Assembly: GCA_947095535.1 (NCBI GenBank)
Contig: OX352772.1
Span: forward strand, 164,400,615-164,464,614
Direction: 5' to 3'
Source of the DNA: Poecilobothrus nobilitatus
Lineage: Eukaryota; Arthropoda; Insecta; Diptera; Dolichopodidae
Length of the DNA: 64,000 bases
In this document: in pieces, positions 31,287 through 42,060 of the stretch
Layout of the letters: each line of letters starts with the position of its first letter
Numbering within the stretch: the first letter of the stretch is position 1
The notes under the pieces: model-generated
Database searches by the model: none
Told to the model about the DNA's origin: nothing
What the model saw: the letters and a program-made list of their open reading frames with translations, nothing else
Program-made: the position numbers and the translations under genes

Positions 31287-31292
31287 TATTAC
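31287..31292. repeat. Target-site duplication of element B, right copy (TATTAC)
   Basis: Matches 4733-4738 exactly and directly follows the terminal ACT of element B. Confidence 0.93.
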
Positions 31293-31803
31293 AAATTTTA
31301 TTTTCAGGTATTTCAAAAAACAATCTAGAATAATTGCATTGAACGCTATAACTTTGTATTGGAATATATATTTCTTCATACAATTTCATAACATGTTTTT
31401 CTTGACACGTTTTTATATATTTAATAACATATTCCCATACATTTGATTCAGCACTTTTATTGTGTATCATTAGTGCTTGAAGAAAATCAATTAAGTTGTA
31501 AAATGTGTCAGCTTCCTCCTTGTTAATACTAAGACATCGACCAATAACAATTCGTAACCTATATTGTAAACATAATTTTGTATTCTTTTTTGATTGTTTC
31601 GAGTACCTTTCACAAAATTGCTGATGGACCTTACACCAATCATGATATTTTAAAATAGCTGGCATTTTTCCAATACGGTGAAAAATGCAAGTTGCTACAA
31701 GAGATTCTGTATCAAAACCAACAAGAACTTTTAATGACTGATTTCTGTTGAGAAAATATGTATAGCTCAACATCAAATTTGTGTTCGAACCTTAATCTTC
31801 CAT
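31293..31803 (-). pseudogene. Conserved Polinton protein of unknown function (element A), cut by element B
   Basis: The A copy of 13825-14388. The ATG at 31801-31803 is followed by a stop at codon 4, leaving an internal ATG at 31776 for a 165-residue open frame. The last codons are cut by element B at 31293; the frame and its stop continue at 4738-4700 on the minus strand. Conserved pieces include VGFDTESL, SINKEEADTFYNL and YSRLFFEIP. Confidence 0.7.
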
Positions 31804-31856
31804 TACTACGTTTTAACAAAAGCTTTTTAATATTAATTATATTGAGGTACTCAAGA

Positions 31857-32318
31857 TTATGAAAAATTTGAATTTCCAAATAAATTATAGAACATATTAA
31901 TAATCAGATTGTTGTTTTCTATATGATTATCTTTGTGAAATTGATTCAAAAAAGTTTTCATACTTAAACCAAAACATCTATACCAGCCAAAAACGCAACA
32001 GTATTGCCCACATACATCTAAAAGAATACCCTGTATCTGCCTATTATTAAAAACTATGCACTGATTTTTCAAGTATTTCAAAATTTCCGGTTTATCTGGA
32101 ACTCCACCATACGAATCAAAATATTCTGTGCGACCATTCTTTGGAATATAAAGGGCAAACCAATGTGTTCCCGGTTCTTTTATCTTGCCAGTGTTTACAA
32201 TTAAAAAAGTTGGTTTTTCTTTTATTTTTGGAATTTTGTCTAAAGCAAAAACTCGCTTAAAATATTTGTTTGTAAATTTGTTACATTTTAAAACACTAAT
32301 TATTTCTAAAGTGTTCAT
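31857..32318 (-). CDS. Adenain-like cysteine protease (element A), intact frame
   Basis: 153 residues. The catalytic set of peptidase family C5 is complete: His52 in PGTHWFAL, Asp68 in EYFDSYG, Gln96 in RQIQG and Cys103 in DVCGQYCC. Adenain and Polinton proteases use this His-Asp/Glu-Gln-Cys order to mature virion proteins. The ATG overlaps the stop of the preceding gene by one base. This is the best preserved protease copy in the window. Confidence 0.88.
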   Translation of the reverse strand: MNTLEIISVLKCNKFTNKYFKRVFALDKIPKIKEKPTFLIVNTGKIKEPGTHWFALYIPKNGRTEYFDSYGGVPDKPEILKYLKNQCIVFNNRQIQGILLDVCGQYCCVFGWYRCFGLSMKTFLNQFHKDNHIENNNLIINMFYNLFGNSNFS

Positions 32319-32563
32319 TACTCAAACTGACTCAAATTATACACTCTACTTATTTCATTAACGTAGTTCATTAAAAACTCCTTTTTTATTTTTTCATTTG
32401 TTATAATAACATCAAATTTTTCTAGTACTTGTCTTAATTCTTTATTAATTTTAGTTCCATCTAAAGGTTCTTTAATTCCAACTAAACAAATATCTTTTAC
32501 AAATAAAGTATTTTTATCATCGCAACAAAACTTAACGTCCACATGTGCACAGGACGATGACAT
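32318..32563 (-). CDS. Small Polinton protein between capsid and protease (element A)
   Basis: 81 residues, starting MSSSCAHVDVKFCCDDKN. Cys5, Cys13 and Cys14 are in the N-terminal part; the C-terminal half looks helical and charged. D has a frameshifted copy (12981-13309) and B a stub (23605-23646), always just after the capsid gene. Role unknown. The 3' end is coupled to the protease start. Confidence 0.7.
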   Translation of the reverse strand: MSSSCAHVDVKFCCDDKNTLFVKDICLVGIKEPLDGTKINKELRQVLEKFDVIITNEKIKKEFLMNYVNEISRVYNLSQFE

Positions 32564-32600
32564 CTTGTCGAATATTCAAATACATGTTTCAGTATTCTAT

Positions 32601-33888
32601 TTATAGATTTGTAAATATATTTCGATTTTTATCAATTTGTACGCTTGCATCAAATTTTCCATAAACTATTGCAGTGACTGTAGATGTAAGTGCTTTTAAT
32701 AGCCTTGCCTCAATTCTAACCGTACCCTGGTTTAGTAAACCTTGACATACTTCATTTTCAGATGCATCTGAAGTTAAATCAAAAGCTAGCATAAAAACTC
32801 CATTACTAACCATAGATTTTGTTATCTGATGACCTTTATCATTGTGGTAAATTCCAGTTCCTGAAAAAAGTGTACTGTATGCTTTTGTACAGGAATTATT
32901 TTCATCTGAAAAACTGGTTTGAATTGCTGAATTAGGTATTTGAACACCATTTACGTTTAACACAAATTGTGAAATATCAAAATGTTTAAAATTGTATGGG
33001 TTTTTTGATCTTTTTTTAGAGTAACCCACATTTTGTGTCATACAAAAAATTATTGTGTTTGGCAACTGTCCAATAAAAACATTATCAAGTGATATTGATG
33101 AGCTGTTCATTGGAATTGTAAAACTTTTTACTTCAACGCGTTTATAATTATATTTAGCATTGGATTTCCCAAGAACAGCATTGTGTGCTAACAGCACGCT
33201 TGGATTAACGGTAACATGTCTCATAAATAGCGTGGCTTCTATAATTTTTAATTGTGATTCATCAGAATCGCCTGCAAATAGATAAAAATCAGGTTTTACA
33301 AGTGTTAAAACTATACGAATGTCAACATTATTTATAAGTAAAGTAGGTTGATTAAACATATCTACGTGTAGTTTACCCATAAGTTCCACTACATTGCTAT
33401 TATGATACAATTTTTGAACCATTATTATCAGATTTAGCTATATTTGCTTTATCTAAAATCCATCCTGCACATTCTAAATGAGTTGCACCAGCATCTGTAC
33501 CATAATTTAATAAAGATTCAATATAAGCTCTATAGTGATAATTTCCATCAGGTGTTATATTTTTACCATTTAATTGAACATTACATTGTTTTATTAAAGA
33601 ATGTAAAATGTTATTAACTACACTTGGTTGTATTATTATTCTTCCTTCAGCATTTTTATCATTATTCCATTGCGTTCCATCTTTCTTTAAGATCTGTACT
33701 TTTAATCTCAAATATGTAGAAGACAAATCTCGATATGTATCGCCATGACCAAGTGAAACAAATTCAATAGTTGAAGGGTTGTCTAAAGAAGCAATAGGAT
33801 TGTAGGAAACTTCTTCAGATCGTAAAATGCTAGACTGAATGGCTTGGGTTTTAAAAATATCCAACTCAGATTTCATACACTCAATCAT
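32601..33888 (-). pseudogene. Major capsid protein (double jelly-roll), element A, one frameshift
   Basis: About 430 codons. The first part (33400-33888) begins MIECMKSELDIFKTQ; the second (32601-33422) has KLHVDMFNQPTLLINN, NPYNFKHFDISQFVLNVNG and ends TAIVYGKFDAS and IDKNRNIF. The pattern IPNSAI, FSGTG-x-Y and FDLT near the C-terminus is that of the Polinton/adintovirus hexon-like capsid protein. A single frame change lies at about 33400-33422. It follows the pX-like gene, two bases away. Confidence 0.85.
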
Positions 33889-33890
33889 AA

Positions 33891-34328
33891 TTAATTAAAA
33901 ATATCTTTTTGTTTCTTTTTGTTATTATCTTTGCGTCGTTTTGACGTAAAATAGTTTAAATTTTTAATGAATGGTCTTTTTATAGCTTTTCGTTTTCTTT
34001 TACCAGAACCATACATTTCATTTAGTTTTCGCACGGCATCACGTCGTACATTTTTAACAATCTCTTTACTAAGATCTTGCATAACTACTTTTACATTTGC
34101 ATCAGATGCAATATCAGATAAAGCATTGATACCAGAGTTAATAACCTCTTTTTTCAAAATATCAGCGCCTGAAGTAAATAATGGTTTCAAATATCTAAAA
34201 AGTCCCCCAAAAAAGCTTCCCAATCCACGACCTCTTTGAAAAGGTACGGTTGAATGTAATAAAGGGCCGATATCATCAAGTCCTCTACCAGATTGAATTA
34301 AATAATACTTATAGTATACTCTCTCCAT
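33891..34328 (-). CDS. Basic amphipathic capsid-associated protein, pX/pVI-like (element A)
   Basis: 145 residues, starting MERVYYKYYLIQSGRG. RGRGLGSFFGGLFRYLKP lies at about residues 32-49; the last 40 residues are Lys/Arg-rich. It is complete relative to the D copy. Position directly before the capsid gene and composition suggest a DNA- or capsid-inner-surface protein with a membrane-active segment; this is inference. Confidence 0.75.
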   Translation of the reverse strand: MERVYYKYYLIQSGRGLDDIGPLLHSTVPFQRGRGLGSFFGGLFRYLKPLFTSGADILKKEVINSGINALSDIASDANVKVVMQDLSKEIVKNVRRDAVRKLNEMYGSGKRKRKAIKRPFIKNLNYFTSKRRKDNNKKKQKDIFN

Positions 34329-34370
34329 AATGAATAAAATAAAATAATATATAGTTTTGTAAAATCACTT

Positions 34371-35285
34371 TCATTTATACTTTTTTAAAATGTAATACAA
34401 TTTTGTTGGAATTGAACTATTGGAAAAGTTTATTTTGTATCCATATTTATCACATAAAAGTAATGAAATGTTATTAAATGATTTCTCCACATAGCAATAT
34501 TGAATATTACTGAATTCTTTTACAGTGAAAGAATTTTGTATGTTAACAGATCTTAAACACCTTACATCTTTATCACCTATTTTTTGCGGTTCAATTATGT
34601 CTGTGTATATAAAAAACATATCTGGTTTACAAATGGGAATCAATTGTACACTATCTATAAAAGTTTTGAAAGCTTCTATTACACGTGATTTATATTTTTT
34701 AAAATCTGTAACTTTAAAAGATACTTGATTGACACATGTTGTCAAAAGTACTTCGAGGGTACAAGCGTAATTTGCTCTTATTTTTATATCTATTTTAGGC
34801 TTAGTAACACATATTGTAGTGTAACTTAAATTTTTAGGCATCTCCTCAGCTTTTGTTGGTTGTGTATAATGAACTTCATCGTTTATAAAATTAAAAATTC
34901 CCCAAATCAACTGTCGTTCAACGTCTTTTCTTGTAAACCTATTAAGTGGGCGTATATTTTGAATTAGTTTTGGTAGTAGAAAAACTTTCCAGTCGCATAT
35001 CATTTGTTTTTCTATGTATGGAATATATGATGTTCCAACTCTTATCATATCTTTCTGCATACCTTTAATAAATATTTGAGTAGTTTTTTCCCATTCTTCA
35101 CCATACACATTTGGAACGAAATCATTAACATACATTTCTGAAATACCGACTTTTCACCTTGAATCACACATGTATTTATTCATTTTATTTGTAAAAGATG
35201 ATAATGAATTTCCTGTATAATAATTCATAGATGAATGACTGAGGAAAGTGACATAAAATTCATCATTTACTTGTATGTTGTCCAT
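34371..35285 (-). pseudogene. Penton-like minor capsid protein (element A, copy 1), one nonsense codon
   Basis: Start at 35285 (MDNIQVNDEFYVT), overlapping the previous gene. A stop at about 35153-35155, where D has Trp, breaks it after CDSR. The rest, 34371-35135, is one long frame of 254 residues with KAEEMPKNLSYTTICVTKPK and ending in Lys/Tyr. It is the most complete penton copy in the window. Single jelly-roll pentons close the capsid vertices in Polinton-type viruses. Confidence 0.75.
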
Positions 35286-35922
35286 GAGCTTGCGGATTTA
35301 TTCTTACGGATTGGAAAATTAAGTTCTGTTTGCGTAATACCTGCTCCTGACCTTAAAACACTCCTTAATGAATTATTGAGCTCTTTCCTATTTATAGTTT
35401 TTTCTTTTTTCGTTGGTGGGCTTGGGCTATCTAAAGGAACAGTTATAATGCCTCCTGTATCAGTTTCAAAAATTTGTACATTTTGATTTCTAACTGATTT
35501 ACTTTTTCTAAGACGTTTTCCAACTGAAGCAGCTGACAATGCTTTTGTTAAAACATTTTCTTGAATCTCATCATCAAATACTTCGTCATCAGCTTCTTTT
35601 TTATTTACTTCTTCTTTAGGAACAACTTATATTCCAACATTCTTATATTTAGAGAAATGCGATTGAGTTTCCGCATCTATTTACATTGGTTTTGCATGAG
35701 TTTGAGTACCTTTTATTTTTCCTAATTTTTACTTTCTGCTTTTTATTTCTAGGAAGTTGTCGTTTTTTGTTTCTTATTTTAAATAGATTTTGTCTGTATA
35801 AATACCATTTTTGAGTGTCAGTGAGATGTTTATTTAACAATATTTTTTTCATATTTTTATCCAACTCACTAATAAATCTCAGGTTTTAAAATTATCATTT
35901 TATTACACGTTGTATTATTCAT
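35267..35922 (-). pseudogene. Conserved capsid-block gene of unknown role (element A, copy 1), broken
   Basis: ATG at 35920-35922 overlaps the stop of the MKRLK gene; the stop at 35267-35269 lies past the penton start. Readable parts are 35649-35864 (TQKWYLYRQN) and 35267-35539 (IFETDTGGIITVPLDSPSPP). Compared with D and copy 2 it has an extra stretch (KSKSVRNQNVQ) before FETD. Frameshifts near 35570-35720. Confidence 0.6.
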
Positions 35923-36245
35923 TTTATAAAATTTCCAATTATCAATGATAGTACTGCACCAAGAAGTGTAGGTAAAAATCCACCACGTTGAATAATGATT
36001 TTTCTTTTGCTAAATATTTATAGATTTTTTCCGGCAAATAAGTGATCTTAATTCTTTTTTATACTTTCGTAATTGGGTTGTTGCTTTTTTACTCAGATTA
36101 CAATTATCTTTTAAAAATTTAAAGAGATTTCTCAAAATTTTTTTATTACTTCAGGGTCACAGTGTTTTATAATTACTTTCTGGAATTTTGGTTTAGAGGT
36201 TTTTAATAGGTGCAATATATGTCGATTGGTCTTCAAACGTTTCAT
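35919..36245 (-). pseudogene. MKRLK small basic protein gene (element A, copy 1), frameshifted
   Basis: Starts in the ATPase 3' end (ATG complement 36243-36245) and ends in TGA at 35919-35921, overlapping the next ATG. The tail encoded at about 35990-35925 has the basic-then-hydrophobic pattern seen in B and D. Frame breaks near 36130 and 36015. Confidence 0.55.
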
Positions 36246-36632
36246 ATTCTTCCCCAAATTGTTCTAATTGATCTCTCGTACAATAACACAAACCTTTTAC
36301 AAATATATCACTTCTTAATCGAAATATATCATTAACGTCTTGAGTAAGATCTATTAATATATATCTAGCCGTATGGAACTGACGTCACATCATTATATAC
36401 TTTTTCAAATGCTTTGATTTGATTGGAATATATTTGGCGAGCTAGAGTTAATATCTGCGATTTAACTCTTGGATTTTTGAAAAGTACTAAATATTTACAG
36501 TTAAGTGAAATATCTCTTGAAGATTTACCCTAGAGAAAAATATTTTGTGCTACAAATATTACAACTAAATTTCTATGATGTGATCGTCTAGTAAATTAAT
36601 CACATACATACTTATCATGAAAATTTAACATC
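36193..36632 (-). pseudogene. Packaging ATPase fragment (element A, copy 1)
   Basis: Only the C-terminal half is present, from the segment after Walker B down to the stop at 36193-36195. It is cut at about 36632, where sequence of the capsid gene 3' end begins, making a junction between two capsid blocks. Several frameshifts. Confidence 0.65.
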
Positions 36633-36639
36633 ATATCTG

Positions 36640-36920
36640 GTCGAATATTCAGATACATGTTGCAGTATTCTATTTATAGATTTGTAAATATATTTCAATT
36701 TTTATCAATTTGTATGCTTGCATCAAATTCTCCATATGCAATAGCAGTGAGTGTAGATGTAAGTGCTTTTGATAGCCTTGCCTCAATTCTAACCGTAACC
36801 TGGTTTAGTAAACCTTGACATACTTCATTTTCAGATGCATCTGGAGTTAAATCAAAAGCTAGCATAAAAACTCCATTACTAACCATAGATTTTGTTATCT
36901 GATGACCTTTATCATTGTGG
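36640..36920 (-). pseudogene. Major capsid protein C-terminal fragment (copy 2)
   Basis: Matches 32565-32855 closely (KGHQITKSMVSNGVFMLAFD, then IDKN). It is joined at about 36920 to the penton C-terminal region by a deletion that removed the rest of the capsid gene, the pX-like gene and the end of the penton. Confidence 0.75.
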
Positions 36921-37404
36921 CAGTGACACATATTGTGGTGTAACTTATATTTTTAGGCATCTCCTCAGCTTTTGTTGGTTGTGTATAATGAACTTCATCG
37001 TTTATAAAATTAAAAATTCTCCAAATCAACTGTCGTTCAACGTCTTTTCTTGTAAATCTATTAAGTGGGCGTATATTTTGAATTAGTGTATGTAGTAGAA
37101 AAATTTTCCAGTCGCATATCATTTGTTTTTCTATGTATGGAATATATGATGTTCCAACTCCTATCATATCTTTCTGCATATCTTTAATAAATATTTAAGT
37201 ACTTTTTTCCCATTCTTCACCATACACATTTGGAACGAAATCATTAACATAAATTTCTGAAATACCGATTTTCCACCTTGAATCACACATGTATTTATTC
37301 ATTTTATTTGTGAAAGATGATAATGAATTTTCTGGATAATAGTTTATAGATGAATGACTGACGAAAGTGACATAAAATTCATCATTTACTTGTATGTTGT
37401 CCAT
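36921..37404 (-). pseudogene. Penton-like minor capsid protein (copy 2), 3'-deleted
   Basis: Starts at 37404 (MDNIQVNDEFYVTFVSHSS). A stop at 37195-37197 splits it; the frame continues 36895-37179 to the deletion junction near 36920. In this copy the Trp lost in copy 1 is kept (CDSRWKIGISE). Confidence 0.7.
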
Positions 37405-38043
37405 GAGCTTGCGGATTTATTCTTACGGATTGGAAAATTAAGTTCTGTTTGCGTATTACCTGCTGCTGACCTTAAAACACTCCTTAATGAATTATTGAGC
37501 TCTTTCCTATTTATAGTTTTTTTCTTTTTTCGTTGGTGGGCTTGGGCTATCTAAAGGAACAGTTATAATGTCTTCTGTATCAGTTTCAAAAATACTAAGA
37601 CGTTTTCCAACTGAAGCAGCTGACAATGCTTTTGTTAAAACATTTTCCTGAATTTCATCATCAAATACTTCGTCATCAGCTTCTTTTTCATTTACTTCTT
37701 CTTTAGGAACAACTTGTATTCCAACATTCTTATATTCAGAGAAATGCGATTGAGTTTCCGCATCTATATACATTGGTTTTGCACGAGTTTGAGTACCTTT
37801 TGTTTTCCTAATTTTTACTTTCTCCTTTTTATTTCTAGGAAGTTGTCGTTTTTTGTTTCTTATTTTAAATAGATTTTGTCTGTATAAATATGTACCATTT
37901 TTGAGTGTCCGTGAGATAAGAATTTAACAATATTTTTTCATATTTTTATCCAACTCATTAAGTTCAACGTCCGCATTTTGCTTCATTTTCTGATTAATCT
38001 CAGGTTTTAAAATTATCATTTTATTAAATGTTGTATTATTCAT
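37386..38043 (-). pseudogene. Conserved capsid-block gene of unknown role (copy 2), broken
   Basis: ATG at 38041-38043, stop 37386-37388. The readable part 37507-37773 has MYIDAETQSHFSEYKNVGIQ and IFETDTEDIITVPLDSP. It lacks the extra stretch of copy 1 and so resembles D more. Frameshifts near 37890-37930 and 37520. Confidence 0.6.
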
Positions 38044-38362
38044 TTTATAAAATTTCCAATTGACCCTGATAGTATTGCACCAAGAAGTGTAGGTAAAAAT
38101 CCACCACGTTGAATAATGATTTTTCTTTTGCTAAATATTTATAGATTTTTTCCGGCAAATAAGTGATCTTAATTCTTTTTTATACTTTCGTAATTGGGTT
38201 GTTGCTTTTTTACTCAGATTACAATTACCTTTTAAAATATTTAAAGAGATTTTGCAAAAAGTTTTATTACTTCAGAGATACAGTGTTTTATACTTTCTGG
38301 AATTTTGGTTTAGAGATTTTTAATATGTGCAATATAAGTCGATTGGTCTTCAAACGTTTCAT
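38040..38362 (-). pseudogene. MKRLK small basic protein gene (copy 2), frameshifted
   Basis: Same overlaps at both ends as in the other copies: start inside the ATPase frame at 38360-38362, stop overlapping the next ATG at 38040-38043. Frame breaks near 38250-38280. Confidence 0.55.
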
Positions 38363-38686
38363 ATTCTTCCCCAAATTGTTCTAATTGATCTCTCGTACAA
38401 TAATACAAACCTTTTACAAATATATCACTTCTTAATCGAAATATATCATTATCGTCTTGAGTAACACAAACCTTTTCCAAATATATCACTTCTTAATCGA
38501 AATATGTCATTAATGTCTTGAGTAAGATCTATTAATATATATCTAACCGTATGGGACTGACGTCACATCATTATATACTTTTTCAAATGCTTTGATTTAA
38601 TTGGAATATATTTGGCGACCTAGAGGTAATATCTGCGATTTATCTCTTGAATTTTTGAAAAGTACTAAATATTTACAGTTAAGTGA

Positions 38687-41270
38687 TCGTTAACTGCGAT
38701 AAGTTTTGTTCTTCTCACTCAAAACCTTTCAGTTTTGAATGATAAGTAAGCATAAACAAACAACAATGATCCTGGGGTCTGGGGTAGTTCGGATACCAAC
38801 GAAATAGGTGAGTCACTTTTTGATTACATTTTAAGTACTGACCTTTTAATCTGTAACATTGGCAGGGAACCTACCAAAACCCAAAAAAACGAATGAGGTA
38901 CAGAACTGAAGCTCTTATAAAACGGCTCTTAGTCAGTACAAAAAAGCATTTAAAAAGGCGAAAAGAGACACCTGGAAACTATTCTGCGGAGGTATAGAGA
39001 ATATCTCCGAGTCATCTTAGGAAAATTCTATCGACAAACCTCATGGTACCCAGTCTTCTTAAAAAAAGGATGGCAGCTGGGCTACCACAAACGAGGGCTC
39101 GTTGGAATTACTTTTAAAAACCCATTTTCCTGGGTGCTCAAATAACACCTTAGAGGTGGCTTGTCTTCTGAATCCTCTCCTAACTATTTCAGAGGTGGTG
39201 GTTACAGGGGACAAACTACAATGGGCTATAGATAGTTTCAAACCATTCAAGTCAAGCGGACCGGATGGAATTATACCCGCTGAGATCCAGAATCTTTAAA
39301 TTGCAAACAGTATACTCTTGCAGCTTTTATAGACATTGAGGGAGCGTTTATTAACGTCAATCAGGTAGCAATTGTGGACGCACTCATAAGCCTAGGAGTT
39401 GAATCGGATCCAAAAGCATTGATAGCTAACATGCTAAATAGCAGGGCCATCAGTGCTAACTTAGGCAACGCTTCAGCAAAAAGGTTTGTGAGAAGAGGGA
39501 CTGCGCAAGGAGGGGTGCTATCTCCCTTTCTGTGGAATATGGTGGTAAATAAACTGCTTAAAATCCTGGAAGAGGTGGGCTGCACAACAATCGCCTATGC
39601 GGACGATATTGCTGTCGTGGTCAGTGGCAAATTCCCAGACAGTCTCAGGAACGTTTTGCAACTTGCACTAAACAAAATCGCAACATGAGCTACAGACTGT
39701 GGACTGTCAGTAAATTCACAGAAAACAGAACTAGTCCTTTTTACAAGGATATATAAAATTCCAAAAATAAAACCGCCTTCGTTGAATGGCTGCACCTTTA
39801 GCGAAACGGCGAAATTTCTGGGTCCAACTCTAGACAGGAAGTTAAGCTGGAAGGCTAATATCTCAGAAAGAGTAAAGAAGGCCTCTAACTGAAGGAAATG
39901 GGGGCTTCAGTCATACATGACTTACTGGCTATACACATCCGTAGTAAGACCCATTCTTATGTACGAAGTCCTAGTATGGTGGAAGGCAATCGATAAAGAT
40001 GTCTACCGCAAGGCAATTGCTAGGGTCCACAGAACTGCCACACTGTGTATTAGTGGCTCTTTAATAACAACTCCTTCTGCGGCATTCGACATCATGTTTA
40101 ATCTGATGCCTGTACAACATTATAGTAAATTTGCAGCCGAAAACACAGCTATGAGATTAAAAGCTACATCTCTGTGGATCAATTCACGAGAAGGTCACTC
40201 GGATATCATAAACCAATTCAAGTCCACTCCCGCCTTGGTGGACTACCCGTCCCCCACTTACTTCTTCGGGAAATCTCATGTGACGAGCCACCAAGCCATG
40301 AGAGTTGGAACTCGAACACAGTGAAGACCTTCGAAGGAGTACAATTATACACGGATGGTTCAAAAATGAACAGCAGTGTAGGATGCGGAGTCTTCTCAGA
40401 TAATCTGAATATCAGTCATAATTTCCGATTACCAGACCATTGTAGCGTCTTCCAAGCGGAAATTATGGCAATTCAAGAAGCCTTGATTCTACTGAATAGA
40501 AGCGTTTTGACTGTGAAGCAAGTATGTATTCTGTCAGACAGTCATGCTGCGTTAAAATCTCTGGAATCAACATGCACAACCTCGAAGACTGTAATAAATT
40601 GCCGAAAACTTCTTAACGAGATTGCTAGGCAGATTAGCATTCAGCTTTGCTGGGTACCAGGTCATCGAGGTATTCCGGGAAACGAAAAAGCGGATGAACG
40701 CGCAATAATTAGTACAACCTTAAAAGTTCTGCCGAATAGGGCAGTCCTAGGAGTACCTCTATCCACAAGCAATACGTTATTTCGAAAGAAAATAACGGAT
40801 ATGGTAAATTACAAATGGTCAAACTTAAGCTCGTGCAATATCACAAGATTGATATGGCCCAAAACCGATTTAAGACGATCCAATGATTTGCTTTCCCTCA
40901 AAAGCGCAGACATTAGAATGACAATGGGAATAATCACGGTCACTGTCTAATAGGGAAGCATGCCAGAAGACTTGGTTTATTCGCAAACGACTATTGTAGA
41001 GCCTGCAAGGATGAAGAAGAGGAGGAAACTACTGTCCATCTCCTATGCACATGCTTGACCTTTTCGGCAAGAAGGAATACCAATTTGGGGCAATATCTCT
41101 TCGACAGCCTTAGCGATCTGTCAGGTAAAAATGTGAAGAGTATTCTTCCTTTTGCAAAAAGCTCAAATTGGTTTTAACGAGTGGGATAGAAAAGCTTCTA
41201 TGTGGTATCACAATGGACCAAATACGGTCTAAGTGTGCCTTTTTGGCAGCCACCTTGACCTAACCTAACC
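38687..41270 (+). mobile_element. I-superfamily non-LTR retrotransposon, degraded and internally deleted
   Basis: Flanked by TACAGTTAAGTGA at 38674-38686 and 41271-41283, a 13-base target duplication. It starts within the endonuclease (WGSSDTNEIGESLFDYIL near 38790), has lost much sequence before the reverse transcriptase, and ends CCTAACCTAACC. It is related to the element at 17010-20730 but clearly diverged. Confidence 0.9.
39059..41177 (+). pseudogene. Reverse transcriptase/RNase H remnant of the second non-LTR element
   Basis: Reverse transcriptase pieces: FIDIEGAFINV (about 39330), GTAQGGVLSPFLWNMV and the catalytic YADD in TIAYADDIAVV (about 39600), all in 39374-39688. The thumb region reads 39917-40324. 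RNase H is 40174-40950, with YTDGSKMN, FQAEIMAIQEA, LSDSHAAL and WVPGHRGIPGNEKADE, so its D-E-D-D residues remain. A C-terminal Cys/His cluster (CRACKDEEE) is near 41000. Frameshifts separate the parts. Confidence 0.88.
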
Positions 41271-41795
41271 TACAGTTAAGTGAAATATCTCTTGAAAATT
41301 TACCCTGGTGAAAACCATTTTGTGTTACAAATATTACAGCTAAATTTCTATGATGTGATCCTCTAGTAAATAAATCACATACATACTTATCATGAGAATT
41401 TAACATCATATCATCGATAATAACTAACAAAGGTTATTGATTATCATTAAAATCTGGAATAGTGTTACTATATTCTACATATTTGATATATTTTGGAACG
41501 GCATTTTTGTCTGGATTACACTAAATTATTCTATTAATATGTGGTTGTATATTTTCTTTTTTATATTTTATTAAATTATGAATAAAAGTGGTTTTACCAC
41601 AGCATGATGGATCAGCCACCATCATAGTAAATGGGTGAAACAGCATAGTTATATTAGTTAAAAACTAACTCTGCTAACCTATATTTATATGAAAATATGT
41701 TAGATTAAGACTTTCAAGTTTCATACTTGCACGATATGGATTTAAATAACAAAACTAAAAAAGGTCACTTCAACATTAAATAAGAAATTCACGTT

Positions 41796-41927
41796 ATGCA
41801 TGTATGGGAGTATGCTTACAGATCAGCACGGAAAAGTCATTGGAAAGAATTCGCATGTGATAGTAGTAGATTTCAAAGACGTATAAAAAAAGTTGGTCTC
41901 ACTATTTCTGCAATTTTAACCAGATGA
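41796..41927 (+). CDS. Small basic Polinton protein (element A copy)
   Basis: 43 residues, starting MHVWEYAYRSARKSHW and closely matching the 55-residue protein of D (8511-8678). It ends early at a TGA after ILTR. The neighbouring exonuclease-like gene is absent here. A second partial copy follows at 41950-42060. Confidence 0.5.
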   Translation: MHVWEYAYRSARKSHWKEFACDSSRFQRRIKKVGLTISAILTR

Positions 41928-42060
41928 TTTATCACAGATGATTTATTACAGATCAGCACGGAAAGGTCATTGGAAAGAATTCGCATGTGATAGTAGTAGA
42001 TTTCAAAGACGTATAAAAAAAGTTGGTCTCACTATTTCTGCAATTTTAACCATTTAATCA
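41928..42060 (+). repeat. Tandem partial duplication of the small basic gene
   Basis: From about 41946 (ACAGATCAGCACGGAAAGG) the sequence repeats 41817-41920 almost exactly. It lacks the start codon. The last identifiable element A sequence ends here; 42061-42290 is AT-rich and shows nothing. Confidence 0.8.

Larger units (their letters stand above)
38310..41648 (-). pseudogene. Packaging ATPase (copy 2), split by a retrotransposon
   Basis: The C-terminal part is 38310-38673 and the N-terminal part 41284-41648; the retrotransposon lies between. The Walker A motif is altered (DPSCCGKT, where D has GPSYCGKT), the start region is damaged, and a 58-base tandem duplication at about 38400-38515 disturbs the C-terminus. 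Confidence 0.8.
31287..42060. mobile_element. Outer Polinton element A, right part, with duplicated capsid block
   Basis: Continues A after the element B insertion. Copy 1 of the capsid block runs from 31293 to about 36632 and is cut inside the ATPase. A second, diverged and internally deleted copy runs from about 36640 to 41648, followed by the small basic gene. A non-LTR element splits the second ATPase. No terminal inverted repeat could be identified on this side. Confidence 0.75.

Noticed and set aside
41255..41270. A telomere repeat tract, from CCTAACCTAACC
   Set aside because: Only two units, at the exact 3' end of a retrotransposon with target duplication in an internal gene.
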